Positions 8,291 through 16,982 are shown, counted from the first letter of the stretch. The stretch is DNA of 64,000 bases from Ga0077527 sp964533495 (GCA_964533495.1 CAZHJU010000011.1:1-64000); one strand, 5' to 3'. The notes: generated by a model from the sequence alone, not told the origin. Numbers and translations are program-made.

Positions 8291-9778
8291 TCAGCCTTGC
8301 GTTGCCGCCTTGCCCGCCGAGGCGCCGGCGAGCTTGCCGAACACCGCGCCCGACACCAGGCCGGTGCCGCTGGGATAGTTGAAGTAGAACAGCCCGCCGA
8401 CCATCTCGCCGGCGCAGTAGAGGCCGGGGATCGGCAGCTGGTTCGAATCGACGACCTGTCCGCTTTCCTTGTCGATGCGCAGGCCGCCGAAGGTGAAGGT
8501 GATGCCGCAGGTCGTGGCGTAGGCGTCAAAAGGCGGCGTGTCGAGCGCCTGTGCCCAGTTCGATTTCGGCGGCTCGATGCCGACGGTGCCCTTGCCGTCC
8601 TTGATCACGTGGTTGAAGGGCACGTCCTGCTTCACCGCGGCGTTGTACTCGCGCACGGTTTTCAGGAAGCCTTCAGGATTCACGCCTTCGAGCTTGGCCG
8701 CCAGTTCCTCCAGCGTGTTGGCGCTGACCTTGGTCATGAACTTGATGCGGTATTCCGAGCGCAGCAGCTTGGTCACCTTCGCGTCGAACACCTGCCAGGC
8801 GAACTGGCCCGGCTGCTTCAGCACCTCGCCGCCGTACTTGGCGTAGGTGAAGGAGTGGAAGTCGTAGCCCTCGTCGACGAAACGTTTGCCTTCGGAATTG
8901 ATCAGCAGGCCGAAAATGTAGCTGTGTTTCTGGAACTGGTCGCCGACGCTGACGTCGCCGAACTCCGGCGCGTAGCGGTCCCAGCCGGTGGCGTGGCAGC
9001 CCGACCAGTTGCCGTAGGGCGCGGCGCCGATGTCGAGCGCCATTTTCAGGCCGTCGCCGACGTTGAAGCGCGAGCCGCGCACCTTGCAGAGTTCCCAGCC
9101 GGGCCCGAGGTAACGCGCGCGCATCTCGGGATTGGCCTCGAAGCCGCCGCAGGCGAGCACCACGGCCTTCGCCCTGATCTCGAAAGATTTGCCCTTCTGC
9201 CGCACCTGCACGCCGCCGACGGTGGCGCCATCGTACAGCAGCCTGATCGCGCGGGTTTCGAAGAACACCGGGATGCCGGCGGCCTTCACCGCCTTGTCGA
9301 GGTACTGCACCAGCCCCGCGCCGCCGCCGTGGGCCTCGATCGGCATGTTGCCGAAGAAGCGGCGCTTGCCGTTGACCACCGCCGACTGGCGCCCCCAGTT
9401 GGGCACGAACTTCACGCCCTTGGAGCGCAGCCAGATCATCGTCGGCAGGCTTTCGTTGACCAGGTACTCCGACAGATCGGGATCGGTGCGGTAGCTGGTG
9501 AGCTGGTAGAGCTTGTCGAGGTATTCCTCGCGGGTGTTGCTGCCGAAATCGGTCTCGGCGATTTCCTGCTCGCTGATGTCGGTGATCTTCAGCAGGTCTT
9601 CCACCGTCTCGTAGGCGAAGCGCATCACGCCCCCGGCGAAGCGGCTGTTGCCGCCGCCCTCGTCCTCGGTGGCGGCTTCGAGGATGGCGACTTTCGCGCC
9701 CTGGTCGTGGGCGGAGAGGGCCGCGCACATGGCGGCATTGCCCTTGCCGACGACGACGACGTCGAATTCCTGTTGCAT
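8291..9778 (-). CDS. FAD-dependent dehydrogenase, TcuA/fumarate-reductase flavoprotein family
   Basis: 495 residues. The N-terminus is a Rossmann FAD site (FDVVVVGKGNAAMCAALSA with an acidic strand end at ILEAA) followed by GGGNSRFAGGVMRFAY. The C-terminus has a second FAD-contact segment around GLYCAGEMVGGLFYFNYPSG, typical of fumarate reductase/succinate dehydrogenase flavoproteins. The overall pattern is that of TcuA-like tricarballylate dehydrogenases, which oxidise tricarballylate to cis-aconitate. TcuA assignment is by resemblance only; no TcuB or TcuC is visible. The start has AAAGG at good spacing. It is divergent from a LysR gene that probably controls it. Confidence 0.8.
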   Translation of the reverse strand: MQQEFDVVVVGKGNAAMCAALSAHDQGAKVAILEAATEDEGGGNSRFAGGVMRFAYETVEDLLKITDISEQEIAETDFGSNTREEYLDKLYQLTSYRTDPDLSEYLVNESLPTMIWLRSKGVKFVPNWGRQSAVVNGKRRFFGNMPIEAHGGGAGLVQYLDKAVKAAGIPVFFETRAIRLLYDGATVGGVQVRQKGKSFEIRAKAVVLACGGFEANPEMRARYLGPGWELCKVRGSRFNVGDGLKMALDIGAAPYGNWSGCHATGWDRYAPEFGDVSVGDQFQKHSYIFGLLINSEGKRFVDEGYDFHSFTYAKYGGEVLKQPGQFAWQVFDAKVTKLLRSEYRIKFMTKVSANTLEELAAKLEGVNPEGFLKTVREYNAAVKQDVPFNHVIKDGKGTVGIEPPKSNWAQALDTPPFDAYATTCGITFTFGGLRIDKESGQVVDSNQLPIPGLYCAGEMVGGLFYFNYPSGTGLVSGAVFGKLAGASAGKAATQG

Positions 9779-9927
9779 GTTGTGGACCTTTCGGGATTGC
9801 GATTCAGCGGAGAGGCCTCATTATCCGGCGCGGGCACTCTTGAGTAAAATGAGATTGTTGCAACAATTGTTCGTTACTGTGCATTAATTATCCAGCTGCA
9901 ACCGTTATGGCCCGAACCTCGGAAACT

Positions 9928-9957
9928 CCCTCTCTCCACAAGCTTGTGGGGAGAGGG
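9928..9957. repeat. Perfect-stem palindrome in the tcuA-like/lysR intergenic region
   Basis: CCTCTC(T)CCACAAG pairs with CTTGTGG(G)GAGAGG around a central AAGCTT. Similar CTCTCC/GGAGAG hairpins followed by TTGGGGTGAGGGG are common intergenic repeats in proteobacteria. The rest of the 9779-10002 interval shows no gene. Confidence 0.5.
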
Positions 9958-10002
9958 TTGGGGTGAGGGGTAACCACTGATGTTCATTTATCCCGCTTCC
10001 TC

Positions 10003-10914
10003 ATGAACCTCGACATCCCCGGCCTCCAGGCCTTCGCCCGCATCGCGGACCTCGGCAGCTTCCATCAGGCCGCCGAAGCCCTGCACCTGTCGCAGTCCGC
10101 GCTGTCGCGGCGCATCAGCAAGCTGGAACAGGGCCTCGGCGTGCGCCTGCTCGACCGCACCACGCGCAAGGTGCGCCTGACCGCGGTCGGCCGCGATTTC
10201 CTGCCGCAGGCGCGGCGCCTGATCGAGGAACTGGAGCAGTCGCTGGGCGGCCTGCGCGACATGGCCGCGCGCGGCGCGGGCCAGGTCACCGTTGCCTGCG
10301 TGCCGACCGCGGCGCTGCAGGTGCTGCCGCCGGTGATCCGCGACTACAGTGCGAAACATCCCGACAACCGCATCCGCATCCTCGACGTCCATGCCAACGA
10401 AGTGCTGCAGGCGGTGCTGCGCGGCGAGGCCGAGTTCGGACTGACGCTGTCTGGCGCCGACGAACCGGAGATCGAGACCGAGGCTTTGTTCGAGGATCCC
10501 TTCGTGCTCGCTTGTCATCGCGACCATGTGCTGGCAAAGAAGAAAACCGTGAAATGGGCGGAACTGGCACAGCACCGCGTGATCACCGTCGGGCGTATGA
10601 GCGGCAACCGCGCGCTGCTCGATTTCGGCCTGCCCGGCAATCTACCGCAGCAGCGCTGGACCTATGAGGTGCAGCACTCCTTCTCGACCGGGCTGGGCTT
10701 GGTCGAGGCCGGCATCGGCGTCATCGCGGTGCCGATGCTGGCGCTGGCGGGCCGGAAGGATTCAAGGCTGGTGAGCCGGCCGCTGGTGGAGCCTAAGCTC
10801 ATACGCACGCTGGTGGTGATCCGGCGGCGCGGCGTGACGCTGTCGCCGGCGGCGCAGGAGTTTTTGGCGATGCTGAAGAGGCGGTGGGGGAAACGTAACC
10901 GGAATTGGATGTAG
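10003..10914 (+). CDS. LysR-family transcriptional regulator
   Basis: 303 residues. The N-terminal winged helix-turn-helix is clear: IPGLQAFARIADLGSFHQAA then LHLSQSALSRRISKLEQGLG (residues 4-46). An LTTR effector domain follows (residues about 90-295). It is transcribed divergently from the TcuA-like flavoprotein, the usual arrangement for an LTTR that regulates its neighbour, so it probably responds to the carboxylate metabolised by this region. The effector is unknown. Confidence 0.88.
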   Translation: MNLDIPGLQAFARIADLGSFHQAAEALHLSQSALSRRISKLEQGLGVRLLDRTTRKVRLTAVGRDFLPQARRLIEELEQSLGGLRDMAARGAGQVTVACVPTAALQVLPPVIRDYSAKHPDNRIRILDVHANEVLQAVLRGEAEFGLTLSGADEPEIETEALFEDPFVLACHRDHVLAKKKTVKWAELAQHRVITVGRMSGNRALLDFGLPGNLPQQRWTYEVQHSFSTGLGLVEAGIGVIAVPMLALAGRKDSRLVSRPLVEPKLIRTLVVIRRRGVTLSPAAQEFLAMLKRRWGKRNRNWM

Positions 10915-10928
10915 GTTGATTCCGCACA

Positions 10929-12146
10929 CTATGGAAAAAATAATGTATTTGCCTTCATGGCGCCACATAGAACCTTATAAAACGCTGACTGACCTCCGCT
11001 GCCTGGGGCGAAGTTTTTCGTTGTGAAATCTTGATCAGTTAAATCGACGTGGTCAAATTGGGTCAAAAAATCTTTAGTGGATGGCACATCCTTTCCGACT
11101 TTTTTCGACAATTCTAGATAAACATCATCTTTTAAGTATCTCATGAGGGCTTTAAATGCATTTGATTTTGGTAGCAGGTTTCCGCTCGGCTTCAAATCAT
11201 CCCACGCTACTGGCCATTTAGTGCGAACAGCATCAAAGTAATTGTAAAGAATATCGTAAACAACCAAGTCACCGGATTGTCCGGCTCTAAAAAACTTGGC
11301 AAACGGACATTTTTTTTCGTCGGAAACTTTGAGCCGATTCCCATTCAAAATGTCGTTTCTATCTCTGATCGGATCTTCAGATAAAAACTTAACCAATGCC
11401 TCTACAAATGAGGCTTGGGTTATGCCTTTGTACAGTTTCTGTACTGACTTATGATTTGCATTGGAAACTATAACCGTAGCGCCTCGCTTGATTGCTCGTA
11501 ATACGGCATCTCTAAGGCGCTCTTGATCCTCCCAGGAAAATAGATTTTCGTTGTATTTGACGAATCCATTTAGATTATGTTTTACAGTGTAAGGTGGATC
11601 GATAAAGACCAAATCAGATGCGCTGGCCATATTTACCGTGTGCTCAAAGTCGCAGGGAATGAGCTCGGCGCGTTGTAACAATTTTGAGGTGCCCTCAAAA
11701 TCGTCAGTCTTTAACAGCACCTTATCCTTGGTCCCGATGGGAACATTAAATTCGCCCTTCTGATTGACTCGATACAAGCCATTCCAGCATGTCCGATTAA
11801 GATATATGAATCGTGCGGCTTTAGTGTGTTTTGCCCTGGGCATCGAGTCTCGCGTGGCGTAATAGTGTTCTGCCGAATGAAATTTTTCGTGGCGATCCAA
11901 TGCGGTCTTAACTTGCCTCCAGTTATCCTTTATCGACTGATATGTCGCAATAAGATCGCTGTTCTTATCAGAAAGAATGGCATTTTTTGGGGCGAGGAAA
12001 AAAAATACCGCTGCACTACCAAGAAACGGCTCGATATAACGCTCAAATGAGCAGTTAAGTAATTCCGGATAAGCCGCTGGAAGCCATCTCTTGCCCCCGG
12101 CCCACTTTAAAAAAGGCAAAATGTTCACTTGTTGTTTTGGTTCCAT
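10929..12146 (-). CDS. D12-class DNA adenine N6-methyltransferase with C-terminal DGQHR/DndB-like extension
   Basis: 405 residues from the ATG at 12146; an ATG at 12161 is also possible and no clear ribosome site decides. Residues 1-245 are a Dam-type methylase: FLKWAGGKRW (residues 12-21, SAM motif I), YIEPFLGSAAVFF (37-49), AARFIYLNRTCWNGLYRVN (110-128) and the catalytic DPPY (183-186). Ordinary Dam proteins end shortly after, but here about 160 more residues follow. They include VVYDILYNYFDAVRTKWP, NAFKALMRYLKDDVY and DFTTKNFAPGSGGQSAFY, which resemble the C-terminus of DGQHR/DndB-type proteins. The gene is visibly AT-rich compared with both neighbours and has no restriction partner beside it, so transfer is likely. 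It could be an orphan or defence-related methylase, or an in-frame deletion product of two genes. Confidence 0.75.
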   Translation of the reverse strand: MEPKQQVNILPFLKWAGGKRWLPAAYPELLNCSFERYIEPFLGSAAVFFFLAPKNAILSDKNSDLIATYQSIKDNWRQVKTALDRHEKFHSAEHYYATRDSMPRAKHTKAARFIYLNRTCWNGLYRVNQKGEFNVPIGTKDKVLLKTDDFEGTSKLLQRAELIPCDFEHTVNMASASDLVFIDPPYTVKHNLNGFVKYNENLFSWEDQERLRDAVLRAIKRGATVIVSNANHKSVQKLYKGITQASFVEALVKFLSEDPIRDRNDILNGNRLKVSDEKKCPFAKFFRAGQSGDLVVYDILYNYFDAVRTKWPVAWDDLKPSGNLLPKSNAFKALMRYLKDDVYLELSKKVGKDVPSTKDFLTQFDHVDLTDQDFTTKNFAPGSGGQSAFYKVLCGAMKANTLFFP

Positions 12147-12186
12147 AGGGGCCGCTCGCATTAATGTATTGAAAGACCCGATGGTG

Positions 12187-13572
12187 TTAAGCCGCCACCC
12201 GCTTCGGCCCGCCCATCCCCGCCGCCAGCTTCGCAATCTCCCGCACATCCTTCGCATTCTCGAAATCCTGGATCGCCGCATACAGCCGCGCGACGTTGTC
12301 CGCCGACAGCACGCGTGCCGCGCAGTTGTCGAATTTGTCCTTCAACCGGTCGGCCGGCAGCGGCTTGTCGACGCTGCGGCCCAGGGCCTGGTCGGTCTTG
12401 GCAGATACCACGCGGCCGTCGGTCAGCGTGACCTTCACTTCGGCGCCGAAGTGGTTGTCGGCGGGGAACTGCTCCGTGGTGTAGGGCGCGACGTGGATTT
12501 TGGGGAGGATCGCGCGGGTCGCGGGGTTCTGCCAGTTCGTGCCTTCGAAATGCTCCAGCTTGACCGTGCGGTCCTTCAGCGCGCGGGCCAGCGTGTACTG
12601 CACGCTGAACTTGGCGTCGAGGTCGGACTGCGGGTCGGGGCGGTTGGTGTGTTCGAGGCGCCGCGCGTGGGTCCAGGAGTCGATGCGCGCGACCTGCTCG
12701 GGCTTCAGATTGTGCTTGTGCACCAGTTCGAGCATGCAGTCGATGGCCGGGTGCGTGCTGCCGCAGCAGGGATAGGATTTGATCGCGATGCCGGGGCGGG
12801 TGATGTCGAGCGGGTTGGCCCAGGCCGGAATCGCTTTCGAAACATCGTAATTGCCTGCGCCGTTGAAGACTTCGAAGTAACCCTGCTTGTGTTCGAAAGC
12901 CAGGCTGCCCGCGGTGAAGCCGTCGCGCGCGAGCAGCGCGGCGAACAGGCCGCTCCTGGCGCAGTGGCCGACGTGCAATGGCTTGGTCATCGTGCCGAAG
13001 TTGGACTTGACGCCGGCGGCGAGCGAGGCGGCGATCGACAGCGCGGTGGCGGTCTGTTCGACGGACAGTTTCAGCAGGTGGGCGCAGGCTGCGGCGGCGC
13101 CGAACACGCCGATGGTCGTCGTCGGGTGCCAGCCTTTCGTGTACTGGTGGAAGTTGACCACCATCGACAGCTTGCATTCGGTTTCGAAGCCGGCGACGTA
13201 GGCCGCGATGAAGTCGCTGCCGCTGGCGCCGGTTTCGTCGGCCAGCGCGAACAGCGCCGGCAGGATCGGCGCCGAGGGATGGCCGCCCAGCGTGTTGTTG
13301 CAGTCGTCGAAGTCGAGCGCGTGCGAGGCGGTGCCGTTGACCAGCGCGGCATCGAGCGCGCCGATGCGCCGCGCGTGGCCGAAGACCAGCGCCGGGCCGC
13401 TGGCCGCGCCGGAGACGCCGAGCACGATGCGCGCGGCGGGTTCATGCGCGCCGGCGAGGGTCACGCCGACGGTATCGAGGATGCCGGTTTTCGCCCAGTG
13501 CACGGCGTCGGCCGGCAGGGCGCTATATTGTAACTTATTGATTTTATTTGATATTTTTAGGGCGAAACTCAT
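12187..13572 (-). CDS. MmgE/PrpD family protein (paralogue D)
   Basis: 461 residues from the ATG at 13572, which has a strong GGAGGAG ribosome site; the frame extends further upstream through selC and that part is not coding. Family patterns: VNGTASHALDFDDCNNTLGGH and GTMTKPLHVGHCARSGLFAALLA. It is the most divergent of the four paralogues here, with DFDD in place of ELDD. Residues about 5-15 (KISNKINKLQ) are encoded by an AT-rich dispersed repeat, so its extreme N-terminus is repeat-derived. The C-terminal end abuts the AT-rich methylase gene. Confidence 0.85.
   Translation of the reverse strand: MSFALKISNKINKLQYSALPADAVHWAKTGILDTVGVTLAGAHEPAARIVLGVSGAASGPALVFGHARRIGALDAALVNGTASHALDFDDCNNTLGGHPSAPILPALFALADETGASGSDFIAAYVAGFETECKLSMVVNFHQYTKGWHPTTTIGVFGAAAACAHLLKLSVEQTATALSIAASLAAGVKSNFGTMTKPLHVGHCARSGLFAALLARDGFTAGSLAFEHKQGYFEVFNGAGNYDVSKAIPAWANPLDITRPGIAIKSYPCCGSTHPAIDCMLELVHKHNLKPEQVARIDSWTHARRLEHTNRPDPQSDLDAKFSVQYTLARALKDRTVKLEHFEGTNWQNPATRAILPKIHVAPYTTEQFPADNHFGAEVKVTLTDGRVVSAKTDQALGRSVDKPLPADRLKDKFDNCAARVLSADNVARLYAAIQDFENAKDVREIAKLAAGMGGPKRVAA
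13529..13559 (+). repeat. AT-rich dispersed repeat, copy 3 (inside coding sequence)
   Basis: The plus strand reads TAACTTATTGATTTTATTTG then ATATTTTTAG. It has an exact YAANNNNTTGATW core. It lies inside the first 15 codons of mmgE/prpD paralogue D. Confidence 0.65.
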
Positions 13573-13607
13573 TGTGCTACTCCTCCGTGGCGGGCCGGGC
13601 GGAATGA

Positions 13608-13702
13608 TGGCGGAAGAGAGTGGGAGTCGAACCCACACAGGACCGCTCGCGGCCCCTACCGGGTTTGAAGTCCGGCCGCCCCACCGGGAGCGATTCCCTT
13701 CC
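13608..13702 (-). tRNA. selC: tRNA-Sec (anticodon TCA)
   Basis: 95 nt. The 8-bp acceptor stem GGAAGGGA pairs with TCTCTTCC (one G-T), then discriminator G and an encoded CCA at 13610-13608. The anticodon loop is CTTCAAA (anticodon TCA). The extra arm is long (GGGGCCGCGAGCGGTCC) and the T-loop is GTTCGACTC. The 8-bp acceptor stem and long variable arm identify selenocysteine tRNA and match the general layout of E. coli selC. It lies between mmgE/prpD paralogue D and a Bug receptor, about 5.5 kb from selA/selB. Confidence 0.96.
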
Positions 13703-13855
13703 GTTGTGCCTTGCCGTGTGATGGCCATTGTAAGGCGGCAGGCGGTGCCGGCGAAATGGTGTTCCAGACTGTGGTGGGCGCGGGTGCTTGCGGGCCGGGG
13801 TTATACTTTTGGCGCTTCAACAAATCCAACAACTCAGATGCAGGAGGAGACCAGC

Positions 13856-14848
13856 ATGAAATTCGGAACCTGGTGTGTGGCGGCAGCGGCGGCTGCCCTG
13901 GCGGCATTGCCCGCGGTTGCGCAGGCGGCGGGGGCCTATCCCGACCGTTCGGTCGAGATGGTGGTGGCCGGCAATGCCGGCGGCGGGCTCGACCTGACCG
14001 GACGCGCGATGGAGGTCGCGTTGCGCGAGGCGAAGCTGTTCCCGCAGACCTTCGCCATCAAGAACGTCGGCGGCGCCGGCGGCAACCTGGCGCGCTCGCA
14101 GGTGCACCAGAAGAAGGGCGACAGCCACGTGCTGTACGTGGAGTCGAACCGCATCTACGTCAACCGCATCGTCGGCACCACGCAGCTCACGCACAACGAC
14201 GTGACGCCGATCGGACGCCTGATCACCGAATACGTGGCCTGGGTGGTGCGTGCGGATTCTCCATACAAGTCGCCGAAAGACATCCTGGACGCGCTGAAGA
14301 AGAATCCGGAAGCGGTGACCTTCGGCGTCGGCACCGTGCCGAGCAACGACCAGATGAACATCCTGCGCCCGGTGATGGCTTACGGCATCGACCCGAAGAA
14401 AATCAAGGTGGTGTCCTTCAAGAGCGGTGGCGACCTGACGATCCAGTTGCTGGGCGGACACATTCCGGTGATCTCGACCGGCCTGTCCGAGGCGATCGAG
14501 CAGGTCAAGGCCGGCAAGGCACGGGTCATCGCGGTGTCGGCGCCGAACCCGCTGCCGGGCGACCTGGCGAACGTGCCGACCTGGCGCTCGCTGGGCATCG
14601 ACGTGGCGATCCTGCACTGGCGCGGCGTGTTCGCGCCGCCGGGCGTTCCGAAGGAGATGGTCGCGTACTGGGACAAGGCGCTGGGCCAGATGGTGAAGAC
14701 CGACGCCTGGAAGCAGCAACTGGAAAAACACGGCTGGTTCGACGCCTATGCCGATTCGGCGACGTTCCGGAAGGATCTCGATGCCGAGGAGAAGATCTAC
14801 ACCGAGATTCTCAGCGATCTTGGCATGGCGAAGGGGCTGAAGAAGTAA
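13856..14848 (+). CDS. Bug-family (TctC-like) extracytoplasmic solute receptor
   Basis: 330 residues from the ATG at 13856, preceded by AGGAGGAG. A signal peptide of about 23 residues ends AQAAGA. The mature start has the Bug form AYPDRSVEMVVAGNAGGGLDL and later NVGGAGGNLARSQVH. Divergent members with NAGGG in place of SAGGG are known for non-citrate ligands. It lies divergently from the mmgE/prpD paralogue D and selC, and no transporter membrane subunit is visible. Confidence 0.85.
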   Translation: MKFGTWCVAAAAAALAALPAVAQAAGAYPDRSVEMVVAGNAGGGLDLTGRAMEVALREAKLFPQTFAIKNVGGAGGNLARSQVHQKKGDSHVLYVESNRIYVNRIVGTTQLTHNDVTPIGRLITEYVAWVVRADSPYKSPKDILDALKKNPEAVTFGVGTVPSNDQMNILRPVMAYGIDPKKIKVVSFKSGGDLTIQLLGGHIPVISTGLSEAIEQVKAGKARVIAVSAPNPLPGDLANVPTWRSLGIDVAILHWRGVFAPPGVPKEMVAYWDKALGQMVKTDAWKQQLEKHGWFDAYADSATFRKDLDAEEKIYTEILSDLGMAKGLKK

Positions 14849-14866
14849 CCGGTTCCCGGACTTCGC

Positions 14867-14897
14867 AAAAACCGCCGGCGGCCACCGGCGGTTTTTT
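14867..14897. terminator. Bidirectional rho-independent terminator
   Basis: The CCGCCGG/CCGGCGG stem is flanked by AAAAA on the left and TTTTTT on the right. It serves the converging Bug receptor gene (plus) and yaeQ (minus). Confidence 0.85.
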
Positions 14898-15444
14898 ATG
14901 CCTTGCGCGACGCGCGCAGGATTACCGGCGCCACTTCGACGGTGCTGTCGCCGTCGGTGAGCCAGGCCGTGCCGTCCTGCACCGTGCACTGCAGCCGCAT
15001 CGTGCGCTGCGCCAGCGCGGCGAGGGCCTGCGTGGCAGCCTGCGGCAGGTCGATGACGGCGAGGTTGTCCGGACGTTCGAGCCCTGCCCGCGCGTCCTGC
15101 CACCAGCGTTCCGCACCGCGGCCGTAGGCATACAGCAGCACCTGGTCCGCGCGGCCGCAGGCCCGGCGCACGGATTTTTCGTCGGGCAGGCCGACGTCGA
15201 TCCACAGCCGGATGGCGCCGGTGAGGTCTTTCTGCCACAGCGCGGGCTCGTCCTCGTCGCTGAGGCCCTTGCCGAAGGCGAGGCCTTCGCCGGCGTTCAG
15301 CGCGAAAGCCAGCAGCCGCGCCATCATGCGCTCGTCGGTTTCGGAGGGATGGCGCGCCAGCACCAGCGCATGGGTCGCGTAATGGCCGCGGTCCATGTCG
15401 CTGATCGTGAGTTCCGCCTTGAAGATGGTTGCGCCGAGCGCCAT
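14896..15444 (-). CDS. yaeQ: YaeQ family protein
   Basis: 182 residues, the usual YaeQ length, from the ATG at 15444 (start MALGATIFKAELTISDMDRG matches the family opening). Later patterns are RLLAFALNAGEGLAFGKGLSDEDEPALW and IDVGLPDEKSVRRACGRAD. YaeQ has a PD-(D/E)XK nuclease-like fold with unclear cellular function. It is divergent from the DUF1415 gene with only 37 bp between start codons. Confidence 0.88.
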   Translation of the reverse strand: MALGATIFKAELTISDMDRGHYATHALVLARHPSETDERMMARLLAFALNAGEGLAFGKGLSDEDEPALWQKDLTGAIRLWIDVGLPDEKSVRRACGRADQVLLYAYGRGAERWWQDARAGLERPDNLAVIDLPQAATQALAALAQRTMRLQCTVQDGTAWLTDGDSTVEVAPVILRASRKA

Positions 15445-15481
15445 GAACTGGTTACCGTATCGCAATGATGAAAGGGAGCGA

Positions 15482-16045
15482 ATGCGGGAATCCGACGAAG
15501 CGGTGATCGCCGCAACGCAGGACTGGCTGGTGAAGGCCGTGATCGGCCTCAACCTGTGCCCGTTCGCGCGCGCAGTATACGCCGGCGGGCGCATCCGCTA
15601 CGCGGTGAGCCGGGCGGCCACGCCGGAGGCGCTGCTGGAGGTGCTGGCGGAAGAACTGCGGCGGCTGGCGGCCGCGGACGAGGCGGAAACCGAGACCACG
15701 CTGCTGGTCCATCCGGAAGTGCTGGACGATTTTCTCGACTACAACGATTTTCTCGGCGTTGCCGAGGCGCTGGTCGACGAACTCGGCTACGAGGGCGTGC
15801 TGCAGGTCGCGAGTTTTCATCCGCAGTACCGGTTCGCGGACACCGAGGCCGACGACATCGGCAATTTCACCAACCGCTCGCCGTACCCGACGCTGCACCT
15901 GCTGCGCGAGTCCAGCGTCGGGCGCGCGGTGGACGCGCATCCCGACACCGAACGCATCTACCGCGACAACATTGAGACGCTGCGCCGCCTCGGCCGCGAG
16001 GGCTGGGACCGGCTCCGCGCCGGCCGGCCCGCGCCCGAACAATAG
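15482..16045 (+). CDS. DUF1415 family protein
   Basis: 187 residues from the ATG at 15482 with AGGGAG upstream. Conserved parts include WLVKAVIGLNLCPFARAV near the start, LLVHPEVLDDFLDYNDFL and VASFHPQYRFADTEADDIGNF with SPYPTLHLLRE. These are characteristic of DUF1415, a proteobacterial family without an assigned function; the Cys-Pro and His residues suggest a catalytic or metal site. It converges with the thioredoxin-reductase-like gene. Confidence 0.85.
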   Translation: MRESDEAVIAATQDWLVKAVIGLNLCPFARAVYAGGRIRYAVSRAATPEALLEVLAEELRRLAAADEAETETTLLVHPEVLDDFLDYNDFLGVAEALVDELGYEGVLQVASFHPQYRFADTEADDIGNFTNRSPYPTLHLLRESSVGRAVDAHPDTERIYRDNIETLRRLGREGWDRLRAGRPAPEQ

Positions 16046-16061
16046 CGGTCCCTGTTCCTGG

Positions 16062-16967
16062 CTATTGCAGGCGCGCGGCCGCCATCTCGGCGGCGCGCTG
16101 CGCGTCCTGCATCGCGTCGTCGAGGCTGCCGCCGCAGCCGCTGCGCACGGCGCCGATGGCCCAGAGGCCGGGCAGCGCGGTTTCCGGCGTGTCGCCAGTG
16201 AGCAGGCGGCCGGTCGAATCGCGCTCGACCGTTGCGGGCACGAAAGCCGCATTGGGTTCGAGGCCGATGTAGGCAAAGACGCCGGCGACCGCGAGTTCCT
16301 CGCTGCCGGCGGCGGTTTTCACGCGGATCTTCTCGACCATCTGGCCGCCGAGGATGGCCTCGACGGTGCTGCCGAAGCGCACCTCGATTTTCGGGTTGTC
16401 TTTGACCTGGTCGATGAAATGCTGCTGCGCGCGGAAGGCGCTGCCGCGGTGGATCAGCAGCACCTTGCCGCAGTAATGGGTCAGCACAACGGCTTCCTGC
16501 AGCGCCGAGTCGCCGCCGCCGATCACGGCCACGGTTTCGTTCTGGAACATCGGGCCGTCGCAGTCGGCGCATTTCGACACGCCGCGGCCCTCGAATTCGG
16601 CCTCGCCGGGCACGCCCAGCAATTTCAGCCTGGCGCCGCTGGCGACGATGATCTGGCGCGCGTGGTAGCTGCCCGCCGCGGTGGTGACCGTGTAGCCGCC
16701 GTCGGCCGGGGCGAGCGCGGTGACTTCCTCGGAGATGCTGGTGACGCCGGCGTCGGCATTGGCGCCGGTCATTTCGGAGGCGAAGGCGGCGCCGCCGGCT
16801 TCGCCTCCGGCCGGCGCGGGATCCAGTTCGTTGATGTTGATGACGAGGCCGCCGAAGAGCTGCTGCTCGAAGGTGGCGGTGCCGAAGCCCTTTTTGGCGA
16901 GCAGGCCGGCGGCGGTCAGGCCGGCGATGCCTTCGCCGATGATGATGACGTCAAAGGAATTGGACAT
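16062..16967 (-). CDS. Thioredoxin-reductase-like FAD/NAD(P)-dependent oxidoreductase
   Basis: 301 residues. An FAD-binding Rossmann start (FDVIIIGEGIAGLTAAGLL, residues 5-23) is followed by a redox-active CADC pair (GVSKCADCDGPMF) and an NAD(P)H site (VAVIGGGDSALQEAV). A C-terminal FAD contact segment GLWAIGAVRSGCGGSLDDA follows. The domain order is that of low-molecular-weight thioredoxin reductases, with CADC replacing the usual CATC. It begins 15 bp after selB on the same strand, so it is probably in the selA-selB transcription unit and may supply reducing power for selenium or for the neighbouring Sec-glutaredoxin. Its true partner is unknown. Confidence 0.82.
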   Translation of the reverse strand: MSNSFDVIIIGEGIAGLTAAGLLAKKGFGTATFEQQLFGGLVININELDPAPAGGEAGGAAFASEMTGANADAGVTSISEEVTALAPADGGYTVTTAAGSYHARQIIVASGARLKLLGVPGEAEFEGRGVSKCADCDGPMFQNETVAVIGGGDSALQEAVVLTHYCGKVLLIHRGSAFRAQQHFIDQVKDNPKIEVRFGSTVEAILGGQMVEKIRVKTAAGSEELAVAGVFAYIGLEPNAAFVPATVERDSTGRLLTGDTPETALPGLWAIGAVRSGCGGSLDDAMQDAQRAAEMAAARLQ

Positions 16968-16982
16968 GGTGAATTTTCACTT

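Noticed and set aside
12147..12281. N-terminal extension of the methylase to 12281
   Set aside because: The extra 45 residues are Arg/Trp-rich and overlap the end of the mmgE/prpD gene; the methylase motif begins soon after the ATG at 12146.
13608..13702. selC as the attachment site of an integrated island
   Set aside because: selC is a common target, but no integrase gene or partial direct repeat of its 3' end is seen nearby, and the AT-rich methylase lies about 1.5 kb away beyond a normal mmgE gene.
16062..16967. Selenocysteine in the thioredoxin-reductase-like protein
   Set aside because: The redox pair is CADC with normal Cys codons and the frame contains no internal TGA.
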